Below are positions 33,561 through 43,235 of a stretch of 64,000 nt of DNA, piece after piece (position 1 is the stretch's first letter; each line of letters opens with the position of its first letter). The translations under genes and the position numbers were made by a program. Source of the DNA: Rhipidocladum racemiflorum (taxonomy: Eukaryota; Streptophyta; Magnoliopsida; Poales; Poaceae). Location: positions 60,079,712-60,143,711 of the forward strand of contig CM070576.1 in the NCBI GenBank assembly GCA_036346355.1. The letters are read 5' to 3'. The notes beneath the pieces were generated by a model, which was given only the letters and a program-made list of their open reading frames with translations, made no database searches and had not been told where the DNA came from.

Positions 33561-33838
33561 GATTAGATGCATGCTAGAAAAAACAAGCGATTAGATTCAA
33601 TCACTTGATTCTTACCGATTCTCAATCTATTCTTCGGTAGGCTATCGCGTAGGATAGAGTCGCGTAGGAATTTTCTTTCGGCAATCCGAGTGGATGCCGG
33701 CTTGATGGCGAGTTGATTGCAGATCGGATCGGGCGATCAATCGCCGGTAGTAGGCGTTAAATCGTCGCCGATGATCCGTCGCTTCTTGTCTTTTCTCACC
33801 TTTCAATCTTTCTCAGGTAGAGCGGAGTGCTGATAACG

Positions 33839-34057
33839 TGTTAGACAACCTCGCTATCGAATAGTCCGGGGTTGCCTAATAGATCTAAACTGGAGAACAG
33901 AAAGAGAGGGCGAGAGACACAATATGAGGAGGAACGGATCTGCTTTATTATTCTGTATGCTTGTGTACAATGGGGTGACCCCCTGCCTCCTATATATAGC
34001 GGTTCTGCTTAGAGATAAGGAAGAGTCCATATCGGATACGAATCCGGTTTCCTAACA
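33839..34057 (-). repeat. 5' LTR of the minus-strand Copia element (219 bp)
   Basis: Same ends as the 3' LTR. The minus-strand sequence just after it is CGTTATCAGCACTCCGC, which is not the usual TGGTATCAGAGC primer site, so the primer is atypical or the site has changed. The flanking duplication TTAAC is at 34058-34062. Confidence 0.95.
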
Positions 34058-34328
34058 TTAACTACGTCCTCTTCCTTTCATTCTATAACAGCTCACGTAA
34101 GGCTAGCTATGCGACGTACGTACGCGGCGCCGGTGGGCTCTGGCGGCGAGACGGGGTCTCGTTCGCTTCAAAGCGCGCGGCGGCAGGCATGCAACGATGC
34201 AAGGCGAGGCGAGTCAAGGTAAGACAGCTGTGAAGGACGCGGCTTTTTCTTATCTTGACCCAATCCATCTAGGAGCACATTCTCATCCACCCGATCTAGT
34301 TTTGCTAAAGCCCACCAGGAGGCCATTA

Positions 34329-34580
34329 GATCATCTCCAACCATATCCCTTCCTCGTGAAGGGATTTTCATTCCCTTCAGCGCTCCAACGGGTTCCCTTC
34401 AGCATTCCCTTCAGTCTGGGATTCTCTCTCCCATTCCCTCAAACAAGGGATTCCCTCTCCTTTTCCTATATAATTCCCTTTAAAGGGAATCTGTTGGAGA
34501 TGAGGAGAAATAAAGGGAATAGGAACAGGGAAGGGAACAGAGAAGGGAATGAAACGAAGAGAATATGGTTGAAGATGGTC
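34329..34580. mobile_element. MITE-like inverted-repeat element (about 250 bp)
   Basis: The left end GATCATCTCCAACCATATCC and the reverse complement of the right end GACCATCTTCAACCATATTC match at most positions. The interior is built from repeated AAGGGAAT and ATTCCCTT words in both orientations. No clear duplication was found, so superfamily and exact ends are uncertain. Confidence 0.55.
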
Positions 34581-34909
34581 TGCCGCTCATAAAAGAACGC
34601 TTATTTTCAAGCACACGAAGATAGCCACCGCGAAGGAATTCGCGATGCGTACTGTGTCCCATCCTGACCGAATAGTTTCACTGCAAAGAGATTTTTAATT
34701 TGGCTTCTTTTGTTTAACGGGTTTCTCGTTGCCACTGTAACGGCATAGCCTTTTTAGTCCTCTAATAACATTTTTTTAAAAAAAAAATTGGTCCAAAAAG
34801 TTTTTCGTGATCTGAGAGAAGGAAGAGTGTCAAATTTATAAAAACTTTCTTTCAAGGGGCTAAAAAAGAGGACTCTGCAATACTAACCGGACAGAGAGAT
34901 AGGGAGGGC

Positions 34910-35225
34910 GATCAAACGATTTTTTTAAATAATATATATTGTAAATAATTTTAGAAAAATAATACACCGAATTTTTTTTTACAAAACTACATCTCTGTCG
35001 CCATGTGAATTGGTGACATGGGCGATAGGTCCATGTCATCAATTCAAATGGCGACATAGATCTCAACCATGTCGACTAAATAAATCCACGACAAAATAAA
35101 CCGTCAGCCAAGCCTCTGTCGTCATTTCAATTGGTGACAGAGATGCATTTTTGTAATATTTCTTTTCGGTATATTTTTTAATTTTATTTAAAAAATATAT
35201 TATTTAAAATTTTTTTTGATCAAAC
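34910..35225. mobile_element. MITE with ~95-bp inverted repeats and GATCAAAC flanks
   Basis: GATCAAAC occurs at 34910-34917 and 35218-35225, consistent with an 8-bp target duplication. Just inside, an AT-rich arm leading to ACATCTCTGTCGCCATGTGA is mirrored by the right arm (reverse complement ends GCATCTCTGTCACC). The centre contains two more copies of the GTCGCCA/TGGTGACA word. Confidence 0.6.
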
Positions 35226-35284
35226 ACACCACTATCTTGTAGCCATGCATGCCTAGACTCTGTTCATTTTCTTTTAGAAAATGT

Positions 35285-35990
35285 AGTACTTATAGAAAAA
35301 TCAGTCATATCTGAAATTTGAAATACCATTTTTGAATATTCGGTTTTAGCGTAGTTTGCCCATAGTCGGTTTTTGAAAAACCGGGTATGCCATACCCGTT
35401 TTTTCAAAGACCGGTTAAGCGAAAAACTGGGTATGGGTAATTTTTTTTTGTTTTTTTTTTCCTATTTTGTTTTTTTTTTCACTTGTTTTTTATTTTATTT
35501 TTTAAAGTGGACACCGTGAGCTGGAAATGCTACGCGTTTTATTCGGCCGAAAAAAATCCTACGCCCCCCTACATTTATCTTATGATGTATTTCATTTTGA
35601 TTTAGCATGATTTGAATGCTTGTACAAATTTACCATGACTTGGATGCTTCAAATTTTAGTTAAAATTTTACAACATGGTACATTTATATGAACTTATGAT
35701 GTTTGTTTGATTAGAGTTTATATCACAATATGGTACATATGAAGAATCATATGTAAATTAAGAACACTAGCTGCTAGTATCTACATACGGTAATGCGATA
35801 TCCAGCGGTGATAATCATCGGCCGACTATAAACATATGCAACCAAAACGAAACACATCGGTTTTTGAATTACCCATAGGCTTAATAGGTTTTTCAAAAAT
35901 CGGCTATGGACAAAATACGCCAAAATCAGATTTACAAAATGGTATTTCAAATTCTGGATACGATTGATTTTTTCGTAAATACGCTAAAGT
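35285..35990. mobile_element. Long-inverted-repeat element, about 700 bp
   Basis: The left arm (about 35285-35400), containing GAAATTTGAAATACCATTTT, CCCATAGTCGG and TTTTTGAAAAACC, is matched by the reverse complement of the right arm (about 35870-35990), at an estimated 80-85%. The centre is AT-rich and non-coding. Outer boundaries are approximate because no target duplication is clear. It may be a foldback or MULE-type MITE. Confidence 0.6.
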
Positions 35991-38476
35991 GTTGTATCAT
36001 TTATGAATACAGGTTAAATCTTGTATTAAATACGAAAATTTCTAGCGATCCATCACAGTGCCCATTAGCATTCGAACCTGAAGGAAAGCTTCATTCTCGG
36101 CATTTAATTTGCATCCGTTTAACTAGGCAACGAATGCCTAATTTTAGAGTAACAGCGATTTTCTCGGAAGTATAGCTCGCCATGCACTCTCAAGTCTCAA
36201 AGGAAGGCACTGCCGCTCCTTAATTTAGCACAGCCACATACACAGGAGTACTTTGTACACTATTGCTGGCCATACAGGAGAACAGTACCTGTTACTTCCA
36301 CAGATTGCCAAGCTAGTTTTACTCGTGTCATTTGTTTCTACTTCAACTGCAGACACAAGTAAAAAAAACACTGCCACTTTTATGCCCAACACCGATTTGA
36401 AGTTTGGTCCCAATGATGATTCTGATGAATACTCTGAAAGGCTAGAAATGGGCATCCGGAGAAGAACAAAGACAGCAGGAAAATGACAGAAAAGAAGAGG
36501 AGAAAACAATACTACCTCCACTAGAATACGAGAAGAAGCAAGGAAGACAACACGCTCCTGGCCTATGGTCTCACTTGCCCAACAGAGCTTCCTCGTATTC
36601 ACGACGAAAGCCAGACGAGCCGCCTCCTTGACTTGTACTCCGTACTCCACTAGCAGTAGTAGTACACTAGTACTGGTAGAAAATGAATTGCCTGCCGAAT
36701 TAATATGTCCTTAAATACTATCATTCTAGAATAGTGCACTTCCATCAAAGCATACGCGTTACCTCTCTTATTTACACCACCTACTGTTCTTTTGTTCTTT
36801 AGCGGATATGTCTTACTCTATTTCACGATAGTAAATAGCATTAAAAATAACTAAATGGGAGATATATATAAAAAAAATGAAAGTTACATCAAAATCGTAG
36901 AATAAATGTATTTAAAAATAAAATTTAAAAACTAAAACGATATATATTCGTATACAGAGAGAATACTAAAGTTCATCCGTACACATCCACATCCACGAGT
37001 ACTACCACTGCTACTCGTGCAAGTAGTAACACGAGTACACGAGCAAATACTCCTACTGACCGCAGCGGCAATACTGCCGGGTAGTACGTTAATTGCATTG
37101 GGGTAGCAGCTAGGTAGGTGTCTAGTGGGGTAATCATCGTGTACTGAATCGGCGCGCACCTAATGCGCGACCCATAACAAGAAATCTCCAAAGCGGTTAG
37201 TTGGATAGGAGGCCTCTGGCGGCCGGCGCCAGGCCAGGCGCACCAAAAAGGCGTTTCCGCTCCACGTTTCGCACTGCGCTGCGCACACAGCAGATGCTTT
37301 GCTTGCTCGCATCGCATGCATGCCCTGTCGACGAATTTTACGAGTGGGAAAATACTGCGCTGCAGTGGTAGAAATGAACACGAAGATAGGAGAAAAGTAA
37401 TCGCAGGGAGGGAGAGGTTTACCGGGGGATTTGGATAGACATGGCTTGATTCTGATTTCTGAGCCTGCCTTCGAGAGTAAGCAACTACTACTACGCGCTG
37501 CTAGCCCTAGGGAATTAAGCGTTGCCTAAACCGTATCAAGATCTCCGGTTCCCACCACCTCTCCCAGATCTTAAACGTGTAAAAACAGCGGGGGGTTTTA
37601 TTTTCTCCAGTGCAAGTTACTCTTGTGTGCCATCACCGTTAGATTTAGATCCCAGCCTGTTAATCTCGCCACTCACTAGCTAATCCCCAAGCTACACTCC
37701 ACCTTGCATGCACTTTGCTCCCCCTTCCTTTCCAGTCTCCTCGTCCTCCCCACCTTCTTGACACTTCCTGTTTGTTTGCTCCCATCCCATTCTGAGCGCT
37801 CTGTCTATCTTATTAATCTTACTCAACTCGACCACTGAACGCCTGCACCGCAGCAAAGCGTATTCTTCACACTTGATCCAAATAAAATGGTGGTTTTACA
37901 AGGGAAACTAGGTTACATTGAGCAAGACCAGAAAAGGAAGAAATGACAGCCATGTACAATAGTTAAGTAGTAATAGACATCTTCAAAAGTGGGGGAAGTG
38001 ATGTTAATAATTCTCATATTGAGAGTAGGCACATACGTCACATAGAAAACTATAAAGCGGAGTGTATGTAAAAAGCATTCTTTATGGTGACAAATAATGA
38101 CTTAATTTGTTGACCAAAAGTAACCTTTGTGCAGTGCAATACTACTAAAGATTGGCAATGGACCACAGGAGATATACCAAAGCATTAGACTCATTCCATT
38201 TCCTTCGTACTAACAACATTAATTCAAAACAATAACTCAACAATACGGCTCTACTAAAAAAAATACTATACAATAACTCAAGAATACAAGGAGCCACCCA
38301 CAAATAGTGAGAGGAAAAAAGAAAAAAGGAATAAATGGTGGAAGCTTGGCAGTTCCGCTATATTCTAACTCCCCCAGGGAGGCAGCTCCTACTCTCTCTC
38401 CGTTTCCTCCAAAAGCTCGTATTTTTAGCCCTTCCCTGAGCTCTCCCTCGTCAAGCTCTCCAAGCTCCTCGCCGCC
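35991..38476. other. Intergenic region upstream of the zinc-finger gene
   Basis: 36225-36650 opens frames on both strands (141 codons on minus, 77 on plus) without a recognisable domain. 36840-36960 is AT-rich and 36970-37330 is moderately GC-rich with short antisense frames. 37560-37860 is CT-rich. A purine-rich stretch and a CT-rich leader precede the ATG at 38477. I see no convincing additional gene. Confidence 0.4.
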
Positions 38477-39397
38477 ATGGCCAAGACAACATGCAAGCTC
38501 TGCTCCCGCCGCTTCGCCAACCCCCGCGCCCTCGCCGGCCACATGCGCTCCCACTCCGTCGCCGCCGCGAGGTCGCAGATCTCATCGGCGTCCTCCGCGT
38601 CCACCTCCGTCGCGACCGGCGATGACGACGACGCCGCCGACGCCAAGAAGCCCATCCAGGGCTACATGCTCCGGGAGAAGCCCAAGCGGAGGGTCCGCCT
38701 CGCCGAGTCCGACTTCTCGGATCGCGGGAGCGAGGCGGACTATCCCTCGCCGGACGCCAAGCGCGCGCACGCTGGATCGGGCGACGCCGAGCCGGTGAGC
38801 TCGGTGTCCGACGCCGCCACGCCGGAGGAGGACGTCGCGCTGTCCCTCATGATGCTCTCCCGCGACTCCTGGCCCTCGCCTTCGCCGCCGCCCTACCGCG
38901 CCAACGGCGCCAACTCCGACGACAGGAGCGACGGCGGTGCCGGCGACGAGCCCCAGGCCGCCGCGGCAGCGCAGAAGCGGACGCGGTACCAGTGCCCAGC
39001 GTGCAAGAAGGTGTTCCGATCGTACCAGGCCCTCGGCGGCCACCGCGCCAGCCACGTGCGCGGCGGCAGGGGCGGCTGCTGCGCGCCTCCGCTTAACCCT
39101 CCTCCTGCTCCTCCTACTCTGCAGCCATTGCCGGAATGCGACGGCGGCGAGGAGGGCGCGAAGCCGCAGCCGCACAAGTGCCCCTACTGCCTCCGCATGT
39201 TCACTTCCGGGCAAGCTCTGGGCGGCCACAAGCGGTCCCACCTCTGCTCAGCCGCGGCGGCTGCCGCATCAGGCGCTGATCCTCCTGTCGCAATCGAAAG
39301 CCTCGGCTTCATTGATCTGAACCTACCGGCGCCCTTCGAAGACTTGGAGCTCTCCGCCGTGTCAGATCCCTTCCTCTCGTCGAAGCCAGGCTCTTGA
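38477..39397 (+). CDS. C2H2 zinc-finger transcriptional repressor, ZAT-like, three fingers, intronless, 306 aa
   Basis: The single frame starts at GCCGCC-ATG-GCC (good context) and ends TGA at 39395-39397. Finger 1 is at residues 6-26 (C6, C9, H22, H26) and carries RALAGH instead of the canonical QALGGH. Fingers 2 (173-193) and 3 (235-255) both have the plant-specific QALGGH helix. KPKRRVR at 68-74 is a basic stretch suited to nuclear import. The EEDVALSLMMLSRDSW segment (117-132) is a conserved motif of ZAT4/ZAT9-type proteins. The C terminus has IDLNLPAP (279-286), an EAR repression motif (DLNL) that recruits TOPLESS-type corepressors. Members act in stress and developmental responses; the target genes here are unknown. 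Codons are strongly GC-rich. Finger 1 near the extreme N terminus and the wide spacing to finger 2 fit the ZAT1/4/9 subgroup. Confidence 0.95.
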   Translation: MAKTTCKLCSRRFANPRALAGHMRSHSVAAARSQISSASSASTSVATGDDDDAADAKKPIQGYMLREKPKRRVRLAESDFSDRGSEADYPSPDAKRAHAGSGDAEPVSSVSDAATPEEDVALSLMMLSRDSWPSPSPPPYRANGANSDDRSDGGAGDEPQAAAAAQKRTRYQCPACKKVFRSYQALGGHRASHVRGGRGGCCAPPLNPPPAPPTLQPLPECDGGEEGAKPQPHKCPYCLRMFTSGQALGGHKRSHLCSAAAAAASGADPPVAIESLGFIDLNLPAPFEDLELSAVSDPFLSSKPGS

Positions 39398-40946
39398 AAG
39401 CAAGCAGAGCAAGCAAACCGGCTGCTTTGTCTCGCCCACCTTTCGGTTGATTCCAATGGAGACGATTCGAGCTTTGGATTAGGGAGAAAGAGCTGCTTAG
39501 CCAAGCAGAAATAAGGTAAAGAAAAGGATAAAAAAAGATATATCTTTTGCTTGGGTAGTTTTTTTGGGTTATTTGTTGCGTTGATTCAGCTATAAAATTG
39601 CTTGCTATAGTTCTCCCTTAATTATGTTGTCTTTCTGTTCGTTTCAATCTGTGGAACAGAGTAGATTGGAGCAACTAACAAAGCCAGCTCTTGTTTCCTT
39701 ATCATTATAATCCAGCAAGAAAATGTCCCCCAGGAAGAGCAAAATTTAGCTGAAATGTTGCTTTCTGTTGCAGTCTCCTGCTGTTCTTGTTCCAACTGTC
39801 CATAGTAGTTTAGGCAGCGGTAAAAACAAAAGCAATAAAATGGGAAGAGTTAACTGCCCCCCCCCCCCCCCCCGTCTACACCTTTTTTACGAGTCTTACA
39901 TGTGCGAATAAAATTACAAAATTAGCATCCTTCCTAACCGTATAAACTTATCATCCATTGCATCCGTGTATCACGACATCCTGTCCAAGCGTGATAGTAG
40001 CTCTAGACCCACCGCGGAAGGAGAGGTGCCGCGCTAGGACACCACGGCAGCAGGTCCCTACCGAAGGGGTTGCTGCTGAGCTGGGAGCATGTCACCTCTC
40101 TTGCTGTCGTGGGTTTGGAGCTATTGTCATGATCCAACGGGGTTTTCATGACTAAAAAGGAAGCTGTTTTTATAATTTTATTGGGATTAGATCACATTTG
40201 CAAAAAGAAAGTATGCAAAAGGCCGGCTAAACCAAAACCCGTACTTCACAGAATGGGAATACCAACGCAGGAGGATCGGCCAGTGTTGGTTGTTACATCC
40301 ACATGCAGGTGCAGCACAGCACTGTCGCTTTTGCTTTCTTGCTCTCTTCCTCCCTCATCACTAGAGCTCTTCTGCTGCTGCTGCTGCTGCTGCCGCCCAC
40401 CACGGCACCACCACCTGCCTGCAAGGCCCTGCAGTGCATATGCATCCGCATCCCTCCTTTCCTTCTGCAGCAAAAAAGCCTTGGTACTTCTTTTTGCCCA
40501 GGCCATTCTGTTCGTTTCCTACTACTACATTACCATCCCCTCATCTCACTGTGCGGTGGGCCCCATTGCCCGGCACGACCATATGCATGGAATCCTAAGA
40601 AATTGTCCATCCAGCAACTACTAAAAACATAATGCTGCTCTTAAGCTAGGCGTATACGATAAGATTATTATGCTACACGATACATCAAAAGAATTCAAAT
40701 GACTTGAAGATTGAGCATGTGCAGGGTATATTTGGGTCCGACTTGGATCTCTGAACACTTGTGAGATTTCTGCAGGATAGTACTAGGTAGTAGGTACTAG
40801 TAGTAAAAACTGCACTCGATTTTACAGGAGCTGCTGCTCTCCACGTTTGGAGCCTGTGGCAGGTGCATGCCCCACCACCTTTGTCCACGTGGCACCCATC
40901 CCTCTCCGGCCTATGCATCCGCTGGGTCAGTGGCCAGTGGCCACTA
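39398..40946. other. 3' flank of the zinc-finger gene and spacer; two simple repeats
   Basis: About 200-300 nt of plausible 3' UTR follow the stop. A run of 17 C lies at 39857-39873 and a (CTG)7 tract at 40372-40392. Overlapping open frames at 40148-40632 (+), one starting with a Leu-rich hydrophobic stretch created by the CTG tract, show no family resemblance. Confidence 0.4.
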
Positions 40947-41181
40947 CTCCCTCTGTTCCACAAAGAGTGCATTTCTAGGATTTTTAAGACAGATTAGTGT
41001 GCAAGGTAAATGACTAATGTGCCCCTTATTACTCCATACACAAGTATGGTGGTGCTTCGGTTTCCACAAGCACTTAAATGAGCATGCATACACTTACAGC
41101 TGAGCCCTACAGACTAAAGATGCATTCTTTGTGGGACAAAATTTGAACACTAGAAATGTACTCTTTGTGAGACAGAGGGAG
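40947..41181. mobile_element. Stowaway-type (Tc1/mariner) MITE, 235 bp
   Basis: It begins CTCCCTCTGTTCCACAAAGA and ends TGAGACAGAGGGAG, with TA on each side (40945-40946 and 41182-41183). The inverted repeats extend inward over about 40 bp (CACAAAGAGTGCATTTCTAG, mirrored by CTAGAAATGTACTCTTTGTG). Non-coding. Confidence 0.92.
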
Positions 41182-41914
41182 TACTAATTTTGGAGCCTGT
41201 AGCCGTTATTGACTTTGTGCTGGGATTAGCACGAGAATTAACGCGCAGTTAAGCGGGGGTTATTCTTAGTTAATTGCCCCCACTGTACTGTTACCTTACC
41301 TGGGAAGAAGCCGTGGGGCGCGCAATCCGAGGCGGATCTCGCGGGTAAATCGGTTGGTCCACAGGCGAGCAGCAGGCGGGAGCCGGGAGGAACCAGGTAT
41401 GACACGTGGGCCCTCCAATGCCCCCGGCCGCCTGCGTGCGCTGCCCTCGGGCGGGGGCCGGGACAACTGGACAAGGCGGGGTTGCCTCTCGTGGCGACAT
41501 GTGATGGCCCATCGGATCACGGTTGGACGGCTGCGATTGATGATTCGAGGCTGTGCTTTTTAAGCTGAATTATCTCGGCGAGGGTATTACTCCTGCAAGA
41601 AGCAACATCCCGGTAAGTTACAGATGGCGTTCAGAAAGGAAGTTGGAAGGAAACCAGTAGCGTTAGCGCACGGAAGAATCGCAGAAAAGTATGTTAATTT
41701 ACTACCGCTAAGAAATGGATCGAGCACACCGTTTATTTGACCTTAGCTTTTTGGTGGTGTCGGGGTCACCGCACGCAAGACTTTCGTGAGTGGAAGGGGC
41801 TCTGGTAAACTTGCACCAAGCTTCACGTCGCAGCCGTCCCATCCCAGCTAGGTTGGACCAGTCAGTCTTACTGGCAATTCTACTGACACTTCGGAGGCGA
41901 TGGCTACTTGGCGG
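41182..41914. other. GC-rich spacer; no gene seen
   Basis: 41290-41560 is GC-rich and opens short frames in all directions, with CACGTGGG (an ACGT-core, ABRE/G-box-like word) at 41404-41411. None resembles a protein family. Confidence 0.35.
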
Positions 41915-42230
41915 TAGGGCTGTTAATGAGTTGAGTTTAAACAGAGTTCGAGTTAAGATCGGAGTCTTGATTTAGACTCAAGCTCTGTTCGATGTAAGTT
42001 TAAATAGCTTCGAACTTGACTCGAGTAAGTATGATAAGCTCGAATAAACTTAGTAAACTCGGTAAACATGATAGGCTTGGTAATAAGCTTAAGTAAACTA
42101 GGTAACAAGGTTGAGTAAGCTTGGTTTAAGAAAACTCGGTTCAAACTCGAGTAGACTCACGAGTTATTTGAGTTCAGTTCAATAAAGCTCGCAAGTTTGG
42201 TATTAAGCTCAAATTCAACTTATTTGGAAT
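41915..42230. repeat. hAT-like fragment, truncated
   Basis: It begins TAGGGCTGTTAATGAG, like the hAT tip at 27271, and carries the same CTCGAG/AAGCTC/AACTCG words inside. No right tip or repeat of the left flank (CTTGGCGG) was found, so the 3' end is lost or decayed. Confidence 0.5.
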
Positions 42231-42769
42231 TTGAAATAAGTCTAAACCGATGCAACCTCGAACTTTTTTTTTACCGCCCCGTTTTCCACTTCACTAGTAC
42301 CAGCAGTATCATATAAATCAACCTTTACGTTTTCTCCTTCCCAGAAAAAACTAGAGTATATACGCAGGTGCCAAGCAAGTTCCGTATATATTTCCACCGT
42401 TCCACGTATGCTTCGTAGCCATCGCCGTATGGTGCTGTTCACGCAGGTCGTGTGGTACTATGGGCGAGTGCATGAAAGATTGAAAGATCGATGAAAGTGA
42501 AGGAAATCGTACTGCTGGTTAATCCGCTGATGTGACTGCAGGCGACTGTTCCGTGCACTGGGCGGAAGGTAAAGGGCAGTGGTAAATAGGGGTACCAGTG
42601 GTGGTGTACTCAGACCAAGGTTCCAACTTTTGTTTTTTGTTTACATCTTATTATCCTTTAAAATTCAAAATTTTAATAAAATCTTGTTATTTCGAATAAA
42701 ATCAAAAAGGTAAAATTTAAATCTGTTTTTTTATCAAGATTTTCGAGATCTCAATGATTTTTAACAAAA

Positions 42770-43235
42770 CGAAAATTGGTCCAAAATGTGTTAAAAATTT
42801 TTGAAATTTTTTATGATTCTAATACATCACTAATGTTTCTATATAAATTTCAGATGATGATCAGGCTTGAGGATTTTAAAGATTCTGGCAGTGCTATTTA
42901 TCCTAATAAAAGGTTAACTCGCAAATTTCAATCGAATGGAAAATAGTACAAACCACGTCAGAAACTCTTAAATTTTTTTATGGATGGTCCTGACACACTT
43001 ATAATATCCTCATAAAATTTTTAAATGATGATCAAGCTTGAGAAATTTTTAAAAATTCGAACAGTACTACTAAAGGCTGTCCAGCAAATTTCAACCTAAT
43101 GAAAAATGGTTCAAATCACGTTAATTTTTTTAAAAAAAAACTTAGTGGATGGTCCGAATGCATCACTAATGTTCTCATAAAATTTTCAGATGATGGTCAA
43201 GCTTGAGAAATTTTTCAAAAATTATAATGGTGTTA
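42770..43235. repeat. Degenerate tandem repeat, about 165-bp unit, three copies
   Basis: The block containing CATCACTAATGTT, CTCATAAAATTTTCAGATGATG and AAGCTTGAGAAATTTTT recurs near 42810, 42975 and 43140 with substitutions and small indels. Each unit also contains ATGGATGGTCC or a variant. The repeat is AT-rich and non-coding. Confidence 0.65.

Larger units (their letters stand above)
27765..34057 (-). mobile_element. Ty1-copia LTR retrotransposon, gag not found, near-identical LTRs
   Basis: 6293 bp with 219-bp LTRs at 33839-34057 (5') and 27765-27983 (3'), flanked by TTAAC at 27760-27764 and 34058-34062. By eye the LTRs differ at only two positions. Minus-strand order is protease, integrase remnants, RT and RNase H. 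The ~2.2 kb between the 5' LTR and the protease (33838-31600) shows no gag or zinc knuckle. The pol frames carry stops and deletions. It therefore looks like a non-autonomous derivative that was mobilised recently by another element's proteins. Confidence 0.95.

Noticed and set aside
36225..36650. 141-codon minus and 77-codon plus frames
   Set aside because: Both read as plausible protein but match no family, overlap each other and lack a promoter or splice context.
40148..40632. Possible small secreted Leu-rich protein
   Set aside because: The hydrophobic run is produced by a (CTG)7 microsatellite, and the frames overlap in two phases.
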